DNA of 64,000 bases, from positions 434,001 to 498,000 of the forward strand of contig OY730228.1 of assembly GCA_963422565.1 (NCBI GenBank), given 5' to 3'. The notes under the pieces were generated by a model that saw only the letters and a program-made list of their open reading frames with translations, searched no databases and had not been told where the DNA came from. Position 1 is the stretch's first letter, and every line of letters begins with the position of its first letter. The DNA is from G963422565 sp963422565 (GTDB taxonomy: Bacteria > Pseudomonadota > Alphaproteobacteria > MPNO01). The translations under genes and the position numbers were made by a program. This document shows, piece after piece, positions 1 through 8,787 of this stretch.

Positions 1-1
1 C

Positions 2-979
2 CTCGCGCGTTTCGTCGCCGACGCCGCAGGCGCGCGAAGCGCGGTCGTCGAGCGCGATTCGCTGATGGGCGGGGGCGCGATCCAGGAGAATCGCGCCCTC
101 GACCTGCGCATCTCCGGCGGTCCTTTTCATGGCCGTCATGCCTTCGTCCTGCGGACCGAAGCCCGCGCGCCGGTACCGCCGAGCCGGCCGATCGCGGAGC
201 AGTTCGCCATCCTCCGGGTGGCGCGGGCGGCCGGGGTCTCCGCCCCGGAACCCCTCTGGCTCTGCGAGGACCGTGCGGTGATCGGACGGCCGTTCTATCT
301 CATGGGACGAGTCGAGGGTCATGCGCTCGGCACGCGCGTGGTGAGAAGCGGCCCTCATCCGGAGCTGGCCGCGGCTCTTGGCGCCGAGCTGGCGCGGATC
401 CACGCCGTCGCGCCGCCCTGCCCCGATCTCGCATTCTTCGGCCCTCCACCTGCCTCCCCGGCGCTCGCCGCCGTCGCGACCTATCGCGGCTATCTCGATG
501 CCGAGCCGCGGCCCCATCCGGCCGTCGAATGGGGGCTTCGCTGGCTCGAGCGGCATGCGCCGGCCAGCCGGGAGATCGTCTTCACCCATCACGATTTCCG
601 GACGGGCAATTACTTGGTCGACAAGGGCGCGCTCGCGGCAGTGCTCGATTGGGAGTTCGCCGGCTGGTCCGATCCGATGGAGGACATCGCGTGGTTTTGC
701 GCGCGCTGCTGGAGGTTCTGCGCCCCGACGCGCGAAGCCGGCGGCATCGCCGATCGGGCGCCGTTCTACCAAGCCTACGAACGGGCGGCCGGGCGCGAAA
801 TCGACCCCGAGGCGATCCGTTACTGGGAGGTCATGGCCCATGTCCGCTGGGCCGTGATCGCGATCCAACAGGCCGGACGCCATCTGTCCGGCAGACAGCC
901 CGATCTCGAGCTTGCGCTGATCGGCCGAAAGGTCGCCGAGCTCGAGCACGAGATTCTCGCGATGACCGGGCCCGGTTAG
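2..979 (+). CDS. Aminoglycoside-phosphotransferase-like kinase family protein, 5' end outside window
   Basis: The frame is open from base 2, and the residues before the ATG at 65 fit the family, so the true start lies upstream of the window. Numbered from that ATG, the catalytic HxDxxxxN loop is HHDFRTGN (175-182) and the metal-binding Asp is in VLDWEFAG (about 195), followed by DPMEDIAWFC. The N-terminal GGAIQEN and a later GRPFYLM are typical of the APH/choline-kinase-like family found beside acyl-CoA dehydrogenases, where it probably phosphorylates a small alcohol or acyl intermediate. It is followed 3 nt later by a DUF6285 gene, its usual partner. The family is clear; the substrate is unknown. 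Confidence 0.85.
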   Translation, partial: LARFVADAAGARSAVVERDSLMGGGAIQENRALDLRISGGPFHGRHAFVLRTEARAPVPPSRPIAEQFAILRVARAAGVSAPEPLWLCEDRAVIGRPFYLMGRVEGHALGTRVVRSGPHPELAAALGAELARIHAVAPPCPDLAFFGPPPASPALAAVATYRGYLDAEPRPHPAVEWGLRWLERHAPASREIVFTHHDFRTGNYLVDKGALAAVLDWEFAGWSDPMEDIAWFCARCWRFCAPTREAGGIADRAPFYQAYERAAGREIDPEAIRYWEVMAHVRWAVIAIQQAGRHLSGRQPDLELALIGRKVAELEHEILAMTGPG

Positions 980-982
980 ACC

Positions 983-1366
983 ATGCGCGACCATCCGACC
1001 GTCGTGGACCTGCTCGCGACCGCCCGCCGGACCCTGATGGAGCGCCTGCTGCCCGACCTCCCCGCAGAACGGCGCTACGGCGCTCATCTGATCGGTGCGG
1101 CGCTGGCGATCGCGGTTCGAGAGCTGGAGGCGGGCGGCGACGGCGAGGAGCGCGAACGGAGGGCGCTCGCCCGACTTCTCGACGGCGACGGCGGTCTCGA
1201 GGACCTCAACCGTCAGCTGGCGGCGGAGATCCGGGCGGGCCGACACGACACCGATCCCGCGGCCGTCCACCGTCTCCTCGTCGCCGCGACGCGATCGAAG
1301 CTCCTGGAGAACAACCCCGCCTATCTCGAACCGCATGACGGTTCGGCGGCCGAGAGACATCGATAA
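983..1366 (+). CDS. DUF6285 domain protein
   Basis: A 127-residue, mostly helical acidic protein beginning MRDHPTVVDLLATARRTL, with a central AAxLIGAALAIAVRELEAG-like segment. This matches small proteins (DUF6285) encoded directly after APH-like phosphotransferases in actinobacteria and proteobacteria. It lies 3 nt after the kinase-like gene, so the two are almost certainly translated together. No catalytic motif, signal peptide or membrane segment is visible. A role as subunit or chaperone of the kinase is inference from the constant pairing. Confidence 0.7.
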   Translation: MRDHPTVVDLLATARRTLMERLLPDLPAERRYGAHLIGAALAIAVRELEAGGDGEERERRALARLLDGDGGLEDLNRQLAAEIRAGRHDTDPAAVHRLLVAATRSKLLENNPAYLEPHDGSAAERHR

Positions 1367-1404
1367 CGGACCGCCCGAGTTCCCCACCTTCACCGGATTG
1401 TCGT

Positions 1405-2526
1405 ATGGAGAGAGCTGTGTTCGACTTCCTGTTCCCTACCCATCCCTTCGGATCGCAGACCCTTCGCCTCGCCGCCGAGGCCCAGCAGGGCGGCGGCGAC
1501 CTGTTCGATATCGCGCGCACCTGCCGCGAGATCGCCGAGGGAGACCATGCGAGCTGGGAACGAGGCTGGATCCGGCTCGCGGAGCGGATCGAGGCCAAGG
1601 CCCGCGAAGCGCTCGCGCGAGGGCGGCGCATCACGGCGCGCAAGCATTTCTTTCAGGCCAGCCAATATTGGCGGATGTCGGACGTGTTCCTCGGGATCGA
1701 CCGAGAGAGCGACCGGGCGGATCGGTTCCGCAAGGCGCAATCCTGCTTCCGCGAGGCCGCCCGGCTGCACAGCCCGCCGATCGAGGTCATCGAAGTCCAC
1801 TGCGGCGGCGACGTCTATGACGGGTATTTCTGCCACCCGGTCGATCCCGGCCCCGGCGAGTGGCCGGCGGTCCTGTTCCTCGGCGGCGCCGATGCCTATG
1901 CGGAAGAAATCTATTTCAGCGGGCGGCAGCTCACGGAGCGCGGCTGGGCGATGCTGCTGGTCGATACGCCGGGCCGAGGCTCCTCGATGTATCTCAAGGG
2001 TATACCGACGCGGCCGGACTACGAGGTGCCGGGAACGGCCGCCATCGACTATCTCGCCGGGCGCCCCGAGATCGATGCGGAGCGCATCGGATTGATGGGA
2101 ATCAGCATGGCCGGCTATTACGCCCCGCGGGTCGCGGCGTTCGATTCGCGGATCAAGGCTCTGGTCGGCTGGTGCGGATGCTACAGCCTGCTGACCGACA
2201 TCTACGATCATTACGAGGGGCTGCGCCCGACGCTCCGCCGTCTTCTCGGCGGCGTCGGCGATGTCGAAGCGCGGCGCCGGCTCGAGGAGTTCACCATGGA
2301 GGGGATCGCCGGCAACATCCGCTGTCCGACGCTGATCAGCCATGCCGCCCCGGACCGGCTGATGGCGGTCGCGGGGGCGAAGCGGCTGTTCTCGGAAATC
2401 GGCGCGGCGGACAAGACGCTCGCGATCTTCGACGACCCGCGACTCGGCGGCGTGGCCCATTGCAGCCACGACGCCTGGGCGCACAACATCCCGATGATGC
2501 TCGACTGGCTCGAGGAAAGGCTGTGA
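1405..2526 (+). CDS. Alpha/beta hydrolase, 2,6-dihydroxypseudooxynicotine hydrolase-like
   Basis: A 373-residue protein with a helical N-terminal cap (1-125) and an alpha/beta hydrolase domain. The nucleophile elbow is GISMAG with Ser234; the acid is probably Asp317 (HAAPDRLM) and the base His352 or His355 (VAHCSHDAW). The cap plus hydrolase layout, with the motif RxHFFQASQYWR near residue 80, resembles the C-C bond hydrolase of nicotine degradation (DHPON hydrolase) and FrsA-like esterases. It starts 38 nt after the DUF6285 gene. It may cleave a beta-diketone or an ester; the exact substrate cannot be told. Confidence 0.75.
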   Translation: MERAVFDFLFPTHPFGSQTLRLAAEAQQGGGDLFDIARTCREIAEGDHASWERGWIRLAERIEAKAREALARGRRITARKHFFQASQYWRMSDVFLGIDRESDRADRFRKAQSCFREAARLHSPPIEVIEVHCGGDVYDGYFCHPVDPGPGEWPAVLFLGGADAYAEEIYFSGRQLTERGWAMLLVDTPGRGSSMYLKGIPTRPDYEVPGTAAIDYLAGRPEIDAERIGLMGISMAGYYAPRVAAFDSRIKALVGWCGCYSLLTDIYDHYEGLRPTLRRLLGGVGDVEARRRLEEFTMEGIAGNIRCPTLISHAAPDRLMAVAGAKRLFSEIGAADKTLAIFDDPRLGGVAHCSHDAWAHNIPMMLDWLEERL

Positions 2527-2538
2527 GCCCGGCCGGCA

Positions 2539-2608
2539 ATTCTCGTTCCGGCGTCCCGGCAGCCGGCCTCCGTCGGCATCGCGGCCCGCACCGTCACCCG
2601 TTTCTCGA
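2539..2608 (+). repeat. Dispersed repeat, copy A
   Basis: Seventy bases starting ATTCTCGT and ending TTTCTCGA, within the 246-base gap between the hydrolase and hydantoinase B genes. They align without gaps to the reverse complement of 62166-62235, with about 57 of 70 identical bases counted by eye. Downstream of both copies comes a similar run with short C/G-rich inverted blocks (here around 2660-2682). It looks like a small palindromic interspersed element; I see no ORF in it. Confidence 0.6.
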
Positions 2609-2772
2609 GAACGAATCTCCCAGCCCGGCCCGCCCCCTCGGGGAGGGTACGGCGTGAACCCCTCCCCTCGAGGGAGGGGGCAGGAGGAAGGATCTTCCGG
2701 CCTGCCGGTCTTGGTGCCCAAAACGACAACTGCCGTTTCCGGACCGCGGCGAACGGATATGCTGTCTCAGTC

Positions 2773-4557
2773 ATGACGAGCGTCCCGGATACGACAGGAC
2801 GGCCGGCGGACCCGGTGATTACCGAGCTCGTCCGCAACGGCGTCATAGCGGTGAGCGAAGAGATGAAGACGAATCTCATGCGCACCGCCTACAACATGAT
2901 CATCTACGAGGCGCTCGACTTCACGGTCGGGCTGTTCACCCCCGAAGGCGAGACCATCTCGATCGGGCTCGGGCTGCCGATGTTCATCCGGGGCATGGCC
3001 GAGACGCTGCGGGCCAAGCTCGCCCATTTCGGCCCGGACGGGATCTCGCCGGGCGACATATTGATGACCAACGACGCCTATATCACGGGCAGCCATCTCA
3101 ACCACATAACCCTCAGCCTGCCGATCTTCCACGAGGGAGAGCTGGCGGCCTTCGCCTGCTGCATGGCGCACTGGCTGGATATCGGCGGCACGCTCCAGGG
3201 CATCACCACCGACATCTACTCCGAGGGGCTGCAGCTCCCGATCCTCAAGCTCCAGAAGGGCGGCGTCCTGGATCGGGACCTGCTCGACATCGTCGCCATG
3301 AACGTCCGCATGCCCGAGCGCGCGCTCGGCGATCTTCGCGCGCAGATCACCGCCGTCAGGACGGGCGAGCGGGGCTATCTCGGACTCGTCGCCCGCTACG
3401 GCCGGGACCGGGTCGGAGCCGCGGTCGGGACCATCATGGACCAGTCTGAGCGGGCCGCCCGCGCCAGAACCCGAACGATTCCCGACGGCGTCTACGAGGC
3501 CGAGGCCTTCATGGACGACGACGGCATCGAGACCGGCAAGCCCGTTCCGATCGCTGTCCGGGTCACGGTCGCCGACGACGCCATGACCGTCGACCTCAGC
3601 AACGTGTCGGAGCAGGTCCGCGGCTTCTACAACTCCGGCGTCACCACCGCCTACGCCTGCGCCCAGGTCGCATACAAATGCATCACCTCGCCCACCGACT
3701 ATCCGATCAACGACGGGAGTTTCCGCCCGCTCGCCACCGTCATCCCGCCGGGGCGCATCGTCAGCGCCCGCAAACCGGCCGCGATGCGGAGCTGGATGAC
3801 GTTTCCGATGACCATCGTCGACGCGATCTTCAAGGCGCTCGCCCCGGCGATCCCCGACCGGGTCGCCGCGGGCCATCACGCCGATCTGGTCATGGGGCGC
3901 TTCAACGGGATCGACCCCCGGCAGTCCAAGCTGTATATTGGCGCGATCGGCCCCACCGGCGGCGGCTGGGGCGCCAAGCATGACGAGGACGGGGTAAGCG
4001 CGACCGTCTGCCTCAACGACGGCGACACCCATAACAGCCCGTCGGAGTTGATGGAGGTGAACTACCCCATCGTGATCGAGCGGCATGCCCTGATCCCGGA
4101 CTCCGGCGGCGCCGGCCGCCATCGCGGCGGGCTCGGGATCGAATATGTGGTTCGGGCCCGCGCGCCGATCAATTTCAATAGCCAGATCGACCGCGCCAAC
4201 TGCGCGCCCTGGGGGCTGGAGGGCGGGCGCGGCGGCAAGGGCAACCGGATCGCGCTTCGGGTGGGTGGCGCTCCGGCACCCGAGTTCTCCAACGCCAAGC
4301 TGTTCTGGCAGCGCGTCGAGGAGGGCGACGCCTTCATCGTCAACTCGGGCGGCGGCGGCGGTTTCGGCTCGCCGCTCGAACGACCGGCCGAGAAAGTTCG
4401 CGAGGACGTTCGCCAGGGCTATGTCACCCCGGAGTCGGCGCGCGCGCTCTACGGCGTGGCCATGGACCCGGAGACGCTGGAAATCGACCGGCAGGCGACG
4501 CTCCGCATCCGCGAAGCGATGGCCGCGCTGGCCGGACACGGGTTGGGCGGAGAGTGA
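2773..4557 (+). CDS. Hydantoinase B / oxoprolinase family protein
   Basis: A 594-residue protein of the HyuB/oxoprolinase B family, the subunit that with HyuA performs ATP-dependent opening of hydantoin, 5-oxoproline or carboxylates related substrates. Family landmarks are VSEEMKTNLMRTAYN near the start, GDILMTNDAYITGSHLNH (about 95-112), DIGG (about 137), and the glycine-rich tail NSGGGGGFGSP (about 525). No hyuA is adjacent; the neighbours are a RidA gene overlapping at the stop and an ornithine-cyclodeaminase-like gene. The run of forward genes suggests an operon for a cyclic amide or amino acid, but this is inference. Confidence 0.9.
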   Translation: MTSVPDTTGRPADPVITELVRNGVIAVSEEMKTNLMRTAYNMIIYEALDFTVGLFTPEGETISIGLGLPMFIRGMAETLRAKLAHFGPDGISPGDILMTNDAYITGSHLNHITLSLPIFHEGELAAFACCMAHWLDIGGTLQGITTDIYSEGLQLPILKLQKGGVLDRDLLDIVAMNVRMPERALGDLRAQITAVRTGERGYLGLVARYGRDRVGAAVGTIMDQSERAARARTRTIPDGVYEAEAFMDDDGIETGKPVPIAVRVTVADDAMTVDLSNVSEQVRGFYNSGVTTAYACAQVAYKCITSPTDYPINDGSFRPLATVIPPGRIVSARKPAAMRSWMTFPMTIVDAIFKALAPAIPDRVAAGHHADLVMGRFNGIDPRQSKLYIGAIGPTGGGWGAKHDEDGVSATVCLNDGDTHNSPSELMEVNYPIVIERHALIPDSGGAGRHRGGLGIEYVVRARAPINFNSQIDRANCAPWGLEGGRGGKGNRIALRVGGAPAPEFSNAKLFWQRVEEGDAFIVNSGGGGGFGSPLERPAEKVREDVRQGYVTPESARALYGVAMDPETLEIDRQATLRIREAMAALAGHGLGGE

Positions 4558-4937
4558 TGGGATTCGAGGTCGTCGACGTGCCCGGGCTGCCGACACCGGG
4601 ACAGTTCAGCCATGTGGTCAAGAAAGGCAACATGGTCTTCATCTCCGGGCAGACCGCCCCGGAGGAGGCGGATGCCGGCAATCTCGACGCCTACGCCCAA
4701 GCGCGCCGCATCTACCAGTATCTGCGCCTGGCGGTCGAGGCGGCCGGCGGCTCGATGGCGGATATCGTCAAGGTCAACAGCTACGCGACCGACGGGAGCC
4801 AGCTCGATGCGCTGCGCTCCTTGCGCGCCGAGTTCTTCGATCGGCCCTTCCCCGCCGCCACCACCGTCGTCGTCCATGCGCTGGCGCGGCGCGAACTGGT
4901 GATGGAGATCGAAGCGGTCGCCATCCTCGACGACTGA
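4557..4937 (+). CDS. RidA/YjgF family protein
   Basis: A 126-residue small protein of the RidA family, which hydrolyses reactive enamines and imines or acts on related aminoacrylate-like intermediates. Characteristic segments are GQFSHVVKKGNMVFISGQTAP, the central SMADIVKVNSYATD, and AATTVVVHALARRELVMEIEA at the end. The ATG overlaps the preceding stop by one base (TGATG); a GTG one codon earlier is also possible. The conserved Arg of true deaminases appears displaced (ARRELVMEIEA), so it may be a non-RidA subgroup. Its place beside an ornithine-cyclodeaminase-like enzyme fits imine handling. Confidence 0.85.
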   Translation: MGFEVVDVPGLPTPGQFSHVVKKGNMVFISGQTAPEEADAGNLDAYAQARRIYQYLRLAVEAAGGSMADIVKVNSYATDGSQLDALRSLRAEFFDRPFPAATTVVVHALARRELVMEIEAVAILDD

Positions 4938-4949
4938 GCACGGCGGCGC

Positions 4950-6005
4950 ATGACCCGGAACGGCCTGCTGTTTCTGTCCTATGAGGATACCCTGGCCCTG
5001 CTCGACGCCGGCGAGGCACTCGCGATCTGCGAGGATGTCTACCGGATGCACGCGCGCGGCACTGTCGACTGGACCACCCCGCCGAGCCTCCGCCTCGATG
5101 ACGACCGCTTCCACCACCACTGGCATGTCAAGGGCGCGCTGCTCAACGAGGTCCCGATCTCGGGGGTCAGGCTCTACAGCTATTATGAGGACGGCGAGCG
5201 CTCGACCGTCGGCGGGCTCGACGCCACCCGCTATGTCGTGCTCAGCGACCCGCGCAGCTCGACCGCGCTCGCCATCGTCGACGAGCACTGGACCTATGCG
5301 ATCCGCAGCGCGGCCGCGGCCTGCCTCGCCTGCAAGTGGATGGCGAAGACGGAGCCCCGGATATTGGGGCTGGTCGGCGTCGGCACCATGGGAACGGCGG
5401 CGCTCGAATGCCTGCGGCGGATGTACCGATTCCGGGAGATTCGCTGTACCTCGCGGCGGCCGGAGACCCGCGCGGCGTTCGCGAGAAAATGGTCGGAGAG
5501 GCTCGGAATCCCCGTCATCCCGGTCGCCACGCCCGAGGACGCCGTAAGAGGGGCGGACATCGCCGTCGGGGGAACCACCTCTACCGACATCGTGAGCCGC
5601 GAACCCTGGCTCGCGCCGGGCTGCACCTTCATCTCGCTCGCGCGGCGCGAGCTCGACCCGGCCGGCTGGCCGAAGATGGACAAGATCGTCGTCGACGACT
5701 TCGAGACCAACATGCTGACGCCCGAGTTCCGGAGGACGGTCGCCGACGGGCTGCTCGCCCGCACGAGCCTGCACGCCGAGATCCCGGACCTGGCGTCGGG
5801 CCGGATCGGCAAGCGCGAGCATGAAGACGAGCGCGTGCTGATCCACACCGCGGGGCTGGTCTCCCAGGACATCGCGATCTGCCATTTCGTTTACCGCAAG
5901 GCCCTCGAGGCCGATGCGGGAACGCATCTGCCGCTGCCGTATTCGACGCCCGGCAAGGACCGAACACCGACCTTCGAGACGCCGGCCGAGGCCGACCGAT
6001 GTTGA
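4950..6005 (+). CDS. Ornithine cyclodeaminase / mu-crystallin family protein
   Basis: A 351-residue NAD(P)-binding protein. The Rossmann motif GLVGVGTMGTAA lies near residues 135-146, preceded by the substrate-side segment TYAIRSAAAACLACKWMA, both typical of the OCD/mu-crystallin family (ornithine cyclodeaminase, alanine dehydrogenase, ketimine reductases). The C-terminal segment VLIHTAGLVSQDIAICHFVYRKA is also conserved. It follows the RidA gene by 12 nt and overlaps the GST gene by 7 nt, so the five forward genes look co-transcribed. The best guess is imine reduction or amino acid deamination; the substrate is unknown. A second, divergent paralogue lies at 49631-50656. Confidence 0.85.
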   Translation: MTRNGLLFLSYEDTLALLDAGEALAICEDVYRMHARGTVDWTTPPSLRLDDDRFHHHWHVKGALLNEVPISGVRLYSYYEDGERSTVGGLDATRYVVLSDPRSSTALAIVDEHWTYAIRSAAAACLACKWMAKTEPRILGLVGVGTMGTAALECLRRMYRFREIRCTSRRPETRAAFARKWSERLGIPVIPVATPEDAVRGADIAVGGTTSTDIVSREPWLAPGCTFISLARRELDPAGWPKMDKIVVDDFETNMLTPEFRRTVADGLLARTSLHAEIPDLASGRIGKREHEDERVLIHTAGLVSQDIAICHFVYRKALEADAGTHLPLPYSTPGKDRTPTFETPAEADRC

Positions 6006-6769
6006 CCCTCTACCATGCCCATCACTCGACCTGCAGCCAGAAGGTCAGGCTGTGCCTGGCCGAGAAGGGGCTCGACTTCGAGAGCCGCCTGCTCGACCTC
6101 GCCGCACGGGACCAGCTGGCCCCGGACTATCTGGAGATCAACCCCAACGGCGTCGTGCCGACTCTGCTCCATGACGGGCAGGCAATCCTGGATTCGAGCG
6201 TGATCTGCGAGTATCTGGACGATGTCTTCGCCGATCCGCCGCTGGCTCCGGCAGCTCCGGTCGAACGGGCACGGATGCGCGCTTGGCTACGCTATCTGGA
6301 GGAGGTGCCGACCGCGGCCGTGCGCTACCCTTCCTTCAACATGGCGTTCCTGCCGCGCTTCGCCGGGCTCGACGACGAACGCTTCCTCCGGGAACAGGCC
6401 GATGTCCGGCCGCTCAGGAAGCAGTTCTACCGGCGTATGACGCGGCGCGGCTTCAAGGAAGCGGACATCGAGGCCGCGCTCGATCAGATCGTCCAGGCGG
6501 CCGCGCGCATGGACCGCGCGTTGGCGTCGGGTCCCTGGCTGGTCGGCGACGCCTACTCGCTCGCAGATATCGTCGCCGCACCGTCGCTGGACCGCATGGC
6601 CGATCTCGGCCTTTCCCATCTGTGGGACCGGGATTTCCCGCGCGTTGCCGACTGGTTCGAACGAATCCGGAACCGCCCCGCCTACGCGGCCGCGTTCTAT
6701 CCCGGTTCCCGTTTGACCGAAACGCTGGACATCGTCCCCCGGCCGCGCGAGGCGGGCGGCAACGTCTGA
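5999..6769 (+). CDS. Glutathione S-transferase family protein
   Basis: A 256-residue cytosolic GST. The thioredoxin-like N-terminal domain (1-80) carries HSTCSQKVRLCLAEKGLDF, the cis-Pro region NPNGVVPTL and the glutathione-binding DSSVICEYLD. The all-helical C-terminal domain has the folding motif GDAYSLADIVAAP. The start overlaps the upstream gene by 7 nt. GSTs in such operons often remove glutathione from, or isomerise, catabolic intermediates. It is the last gene of the forward run; the facing znuA gene ends 114 nt downstream. Confidence 0.88.
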   Translation: MLTLYHAHHSTCSQKVRLCLAEKGLDFESRLLDLAARDQLAPDYLEINPNGVVPTLLHDGQAILDSSVICEYLDDVFADPPLAPAAPVERARMRAWLRYLEEVPTAAVRYPSFNMAFLPRFAGLDDERFLREQADVRPLRKQFYRRMTRRGFKEADIEAALDQIVQAAARMDRALASGPWLVGDAYSLADIVAAPSLDRMADLGLSHLWDRDFPRVADWFERIRNRPAYAAAFYPGSRLTETLDIVPRPREAGGNV

Positions 6770-6817
6770 TTCGCCAATAGACGTCAACTCGTTTGGCGTG
6801 TTTGGAGGACAAGGGTC

Positions 6818-6833
6818 TCCCCCTCAAGGGGGA
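6818..6833. other. C/G palindromic block between convergent genes
   Basis: TCCCCCTCAAGGGGGA forms an inverted repeat in the 113-base gap between the convergent GST and znuA genes. It lacks a T-tract on either side, so it is a poor intrinsic terminator. Its CCCCTCNAGGGGG core resembles the C/G-rich blocks next to the dispersed repeats at 2539 and 62166. Confidence 0.35.
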
Positions 6834-6882
6834 AGGGAGAGGGGTACCTTCCCGGCCCGGCCCCCGATTCAAAGCAGCATGG

Positions 6883-7905
6883 TCAGGACGACAAGGCGAC
6901 CACAAGCGCGCTCGCATTGTGGCGCATCATATCGAGGTAGGTCGGGGCGTCGCCGGCGGGGCCGGACAGCGCGCCGGGATAGAGCGTGCCGCCGATGACC
7001 GCGCCGGTCTCGTCCGCGATCCGCTTCAGCAGGCGCGCATCCGCGACGTTCTCGACGAAGACCGCGGGAATCCTCAACGCGCGGATCCGCTCGATGAGGC
7101 GCGCAACGTCTCGCGCAGAGGCTTCCGCCTCCGTGCTCATTCCCTGGGGCGCCAGAAAGGCGAGTCCGTAGGCGCGCCCGAAATAGCGGAAGGCGTCATG
7201 CGAGGTGATGATCGTGCGACGATCCGCGGGCAGTCCGGCGATCCGCATGCGGATGTCGGCATCGAGCGCCGCAATCTCCGCGGCATAGGCGGCCCTGTTC
7301 CGCTCGTAGACGGCCGCGTTCGCGGGATCGGCCTCGGTGAGCGCCGCAGCGATATTGTCGACATAGATCAGCGCGTTCCGGAGATCCTGCCAGGCGTGCG
7401 GATCGAACGCGCCGTGACGATGGTCGGCATCGGCGCGATGCTCGTCTTTTTCGTCGTCGTGTTTTCGGTCGTGGTGTTCGCGGTCTCGATGACCGTCCCC
7501 GCGGTCATGATGCGCACCGCGTTCCGCCCCCTCATGCTCCTCGTCGTCTTCTCCGTGAAGTGGCTCGATCCCGGCAGTCGCGACCACGCGCGTTCCGCGA
7601 AAGCTCGAAGCCTTGACGAGCCGGTCGAGCCAACCCTCGAAATCGAGCCCGTTGACGACCAGCAGCCGCGCCTCGCTCACGGCGCGGGCATCCGCCGGGG
7701 TGGGCTGGTAGACATGGGTGTCGCCATCGGGTCCGACGAGCGTCTGGACCGAGACCCGGTCGCCGCCGACCCGCGCGACCATGTCGCCCAGGATCGAGAA
7801 CGTGGCGACGACGGGTATCGGCGCCTCCGCCCGAACGGCCGGGGAAGCCGAAACTCCGGCGGCCAGCGCGACGCCGGCAACGCCGATCATGAACCGAAAA
7901 CGCAT
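6883..7905 (-). CDS. znuA: Zinc ABC transporter substrate-binding protein ZnuA
   Basis: A 340-residue periplasmic zinc-binding protein of the cluster A-I family. A signal peptide (about 1-26, ending SPAVRA) is followed by FSILGDMVARVGGD. Likely ligands include His64 (GDTHVYQ) and His170 (AFDPHAWQD). Between them, residues 117-166 form a long loop rich in His, Asp and Glu, the zinc-gathering loop typical of ZnuA rather than manganese or iron binders. A GGAGA ribosome site precedes the ATG. It is the last gene of the zur-znuCBA operon, 12 nt after znuB, and is expected to be Zur-repressed. Confidence 0.93.
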   Translation of the reverse strand: MRFRFMIGVAGVALAAGVSASPAVRAEAPIPVVATFSILGDMVARVGGDRVSVQTLVGPDGDTHVYQPTPADARAVSEARLLVVNGLDFEGWLDRLVKASSFRGTRVVATAGIEPLHGEDDEEHEGAERGAHHDRGDGHRDREHHDRKHDDEKDEHRADADHRHGAFDPHAWQDLRNALIYVDNIAAALTEADPANAAVYERNRAAYAAEIAALDADIRMRIAGLPADRRTIITSHDAFRYFGRAYGLAFLAPQGMSTEAEASARDVARLIERIRALRIPAVFVENVADARLLKRIADETGAVIGGTLYPGALSGPAGDAPTYLDMMRHNASALVVALSS

Positions 7906-7917
7906 GTCCGATCTCCT

Positions 7918-8787
7918 TCAAGCTCTGAAATGGGGCCGCAGGCGATAGCGCGTGACGAGCCCGCCGACGGGTCCCAGTACCACCGACAGCCCGTAGGCGG
8001 CACCTGCCATCAGAATGATGGCGGGGCCGGATGCGAGACCGTAATGGTAGGAAAGAAGCAGGCCCGTCACGCTGGCGGCGACCGCGACGACGATGGCGGC
8101 GAGCATCAGCCCGCCGACGCTGGTCGCCCAGAAACGGCTCGCCGCCGCCGGCACGATCATGCTGCCCACGGCGAGCAACGTGCCCAGCGCATGAAAGCCG
8201 GCGACCAGATTCAACACGACGAGGGCGAGGAAGGCGAAATGGACGATCGCGCTGAGCCCGCTGACCGACCGCAGAAACTGCGGATCCGCGCATTCCAGAA
8301 CGAGTGGACGAAAGAGAACCGCAAGCATGAAGAGCGAAAGGCTCGCGATCGCGCAGACCAGGATCAACGTCGCATCGTCCAGCGCCAGCACGGTGCCGAA
8401 AAGGACCCGCATCAGATCGACATTGCTGCCGCGGGTCGACACGATGAGCACGCCGGCCGCCAGAGAGATCAGATAGAAGGCCGCAAGGCTCGCATCCTCG
8501 CGCAGCATCGTCGTCCGGGTCACGAAGCCGGCGAGCAGAGCGACGGCAAGGCCCGCGATCAGACCGCCGAGCGTCATCGCGCCGAGGGACAGCCCGGCGA
8601 TCAGATAGCCGATAGCCGCGCCCGGAAGGATCGCGTGCGCCATGGCGTCGCCGGTCAGGCTCATCCTGCGAAGCATCAGGAAGACGCCGACGGGGGTGGC
8701 GCCAACCGAGATCGCGATGCTGCCGACCAGCGCCCGCCGCATGAAACCGTATTCCGCCAACGGCTGGAGCAGGGCGTCCCAGATCAC
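7918..8787 (-). CDS. znuB: Zinc ABC transporter permease ZnuB
   Basis: An inner-membrane permease of the ABC-3 family with about eight hydrophobic segments, for example ALVGSIAISVGATPVGVF, AIGYLIAGLSLGAMTLGGL and GSMIVPAAASRFWA. The GTG at 8787 is chosen as start because it overlaps the znuC stop as GTGA and has GGAGG just upstream; this gives 289 residues beginning with IWDALLQPLAEYGFM. An ATG farther upstream (8835) would put 16 unrelated residues inside znuC. Works with ZnuC and ZnuA in zinc import. Confidence 0.92.
   Translation of the reverse strand: MIWDALLQPLAEYGFMRRALVGSIAISVGATPVGVFLMLRRMSLTGDAMAHAILPGAAIGYLIAGLSLGAMTLGGLIAGLAVALLAGFVTRTTMLREDASLAAFYLISLAAGVLIVSTRGSNVDLMRVLFGTVLALDDATLILVCAIASLSLFMLAVLFRPLVLECADPQFLRSVSGLSAIVHFAFLALVVLNLVAGFHALGTLLAVGSMIVPAAASRFWATSVGGLMLAAIVVAVAASVTGLLLSYHYGLASGPAIILMAGAAYGLSVVLGPVGGLVTRYRLRPHFRA

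Noticed and set aside
6818..6833. Intrinsic terminator for the convergent GST and znuA genes
   Set aside because: The hairpin has no T-tract on either strand, so I only list it as a C/G palindromic block, possibly related to the dispersed repeat.
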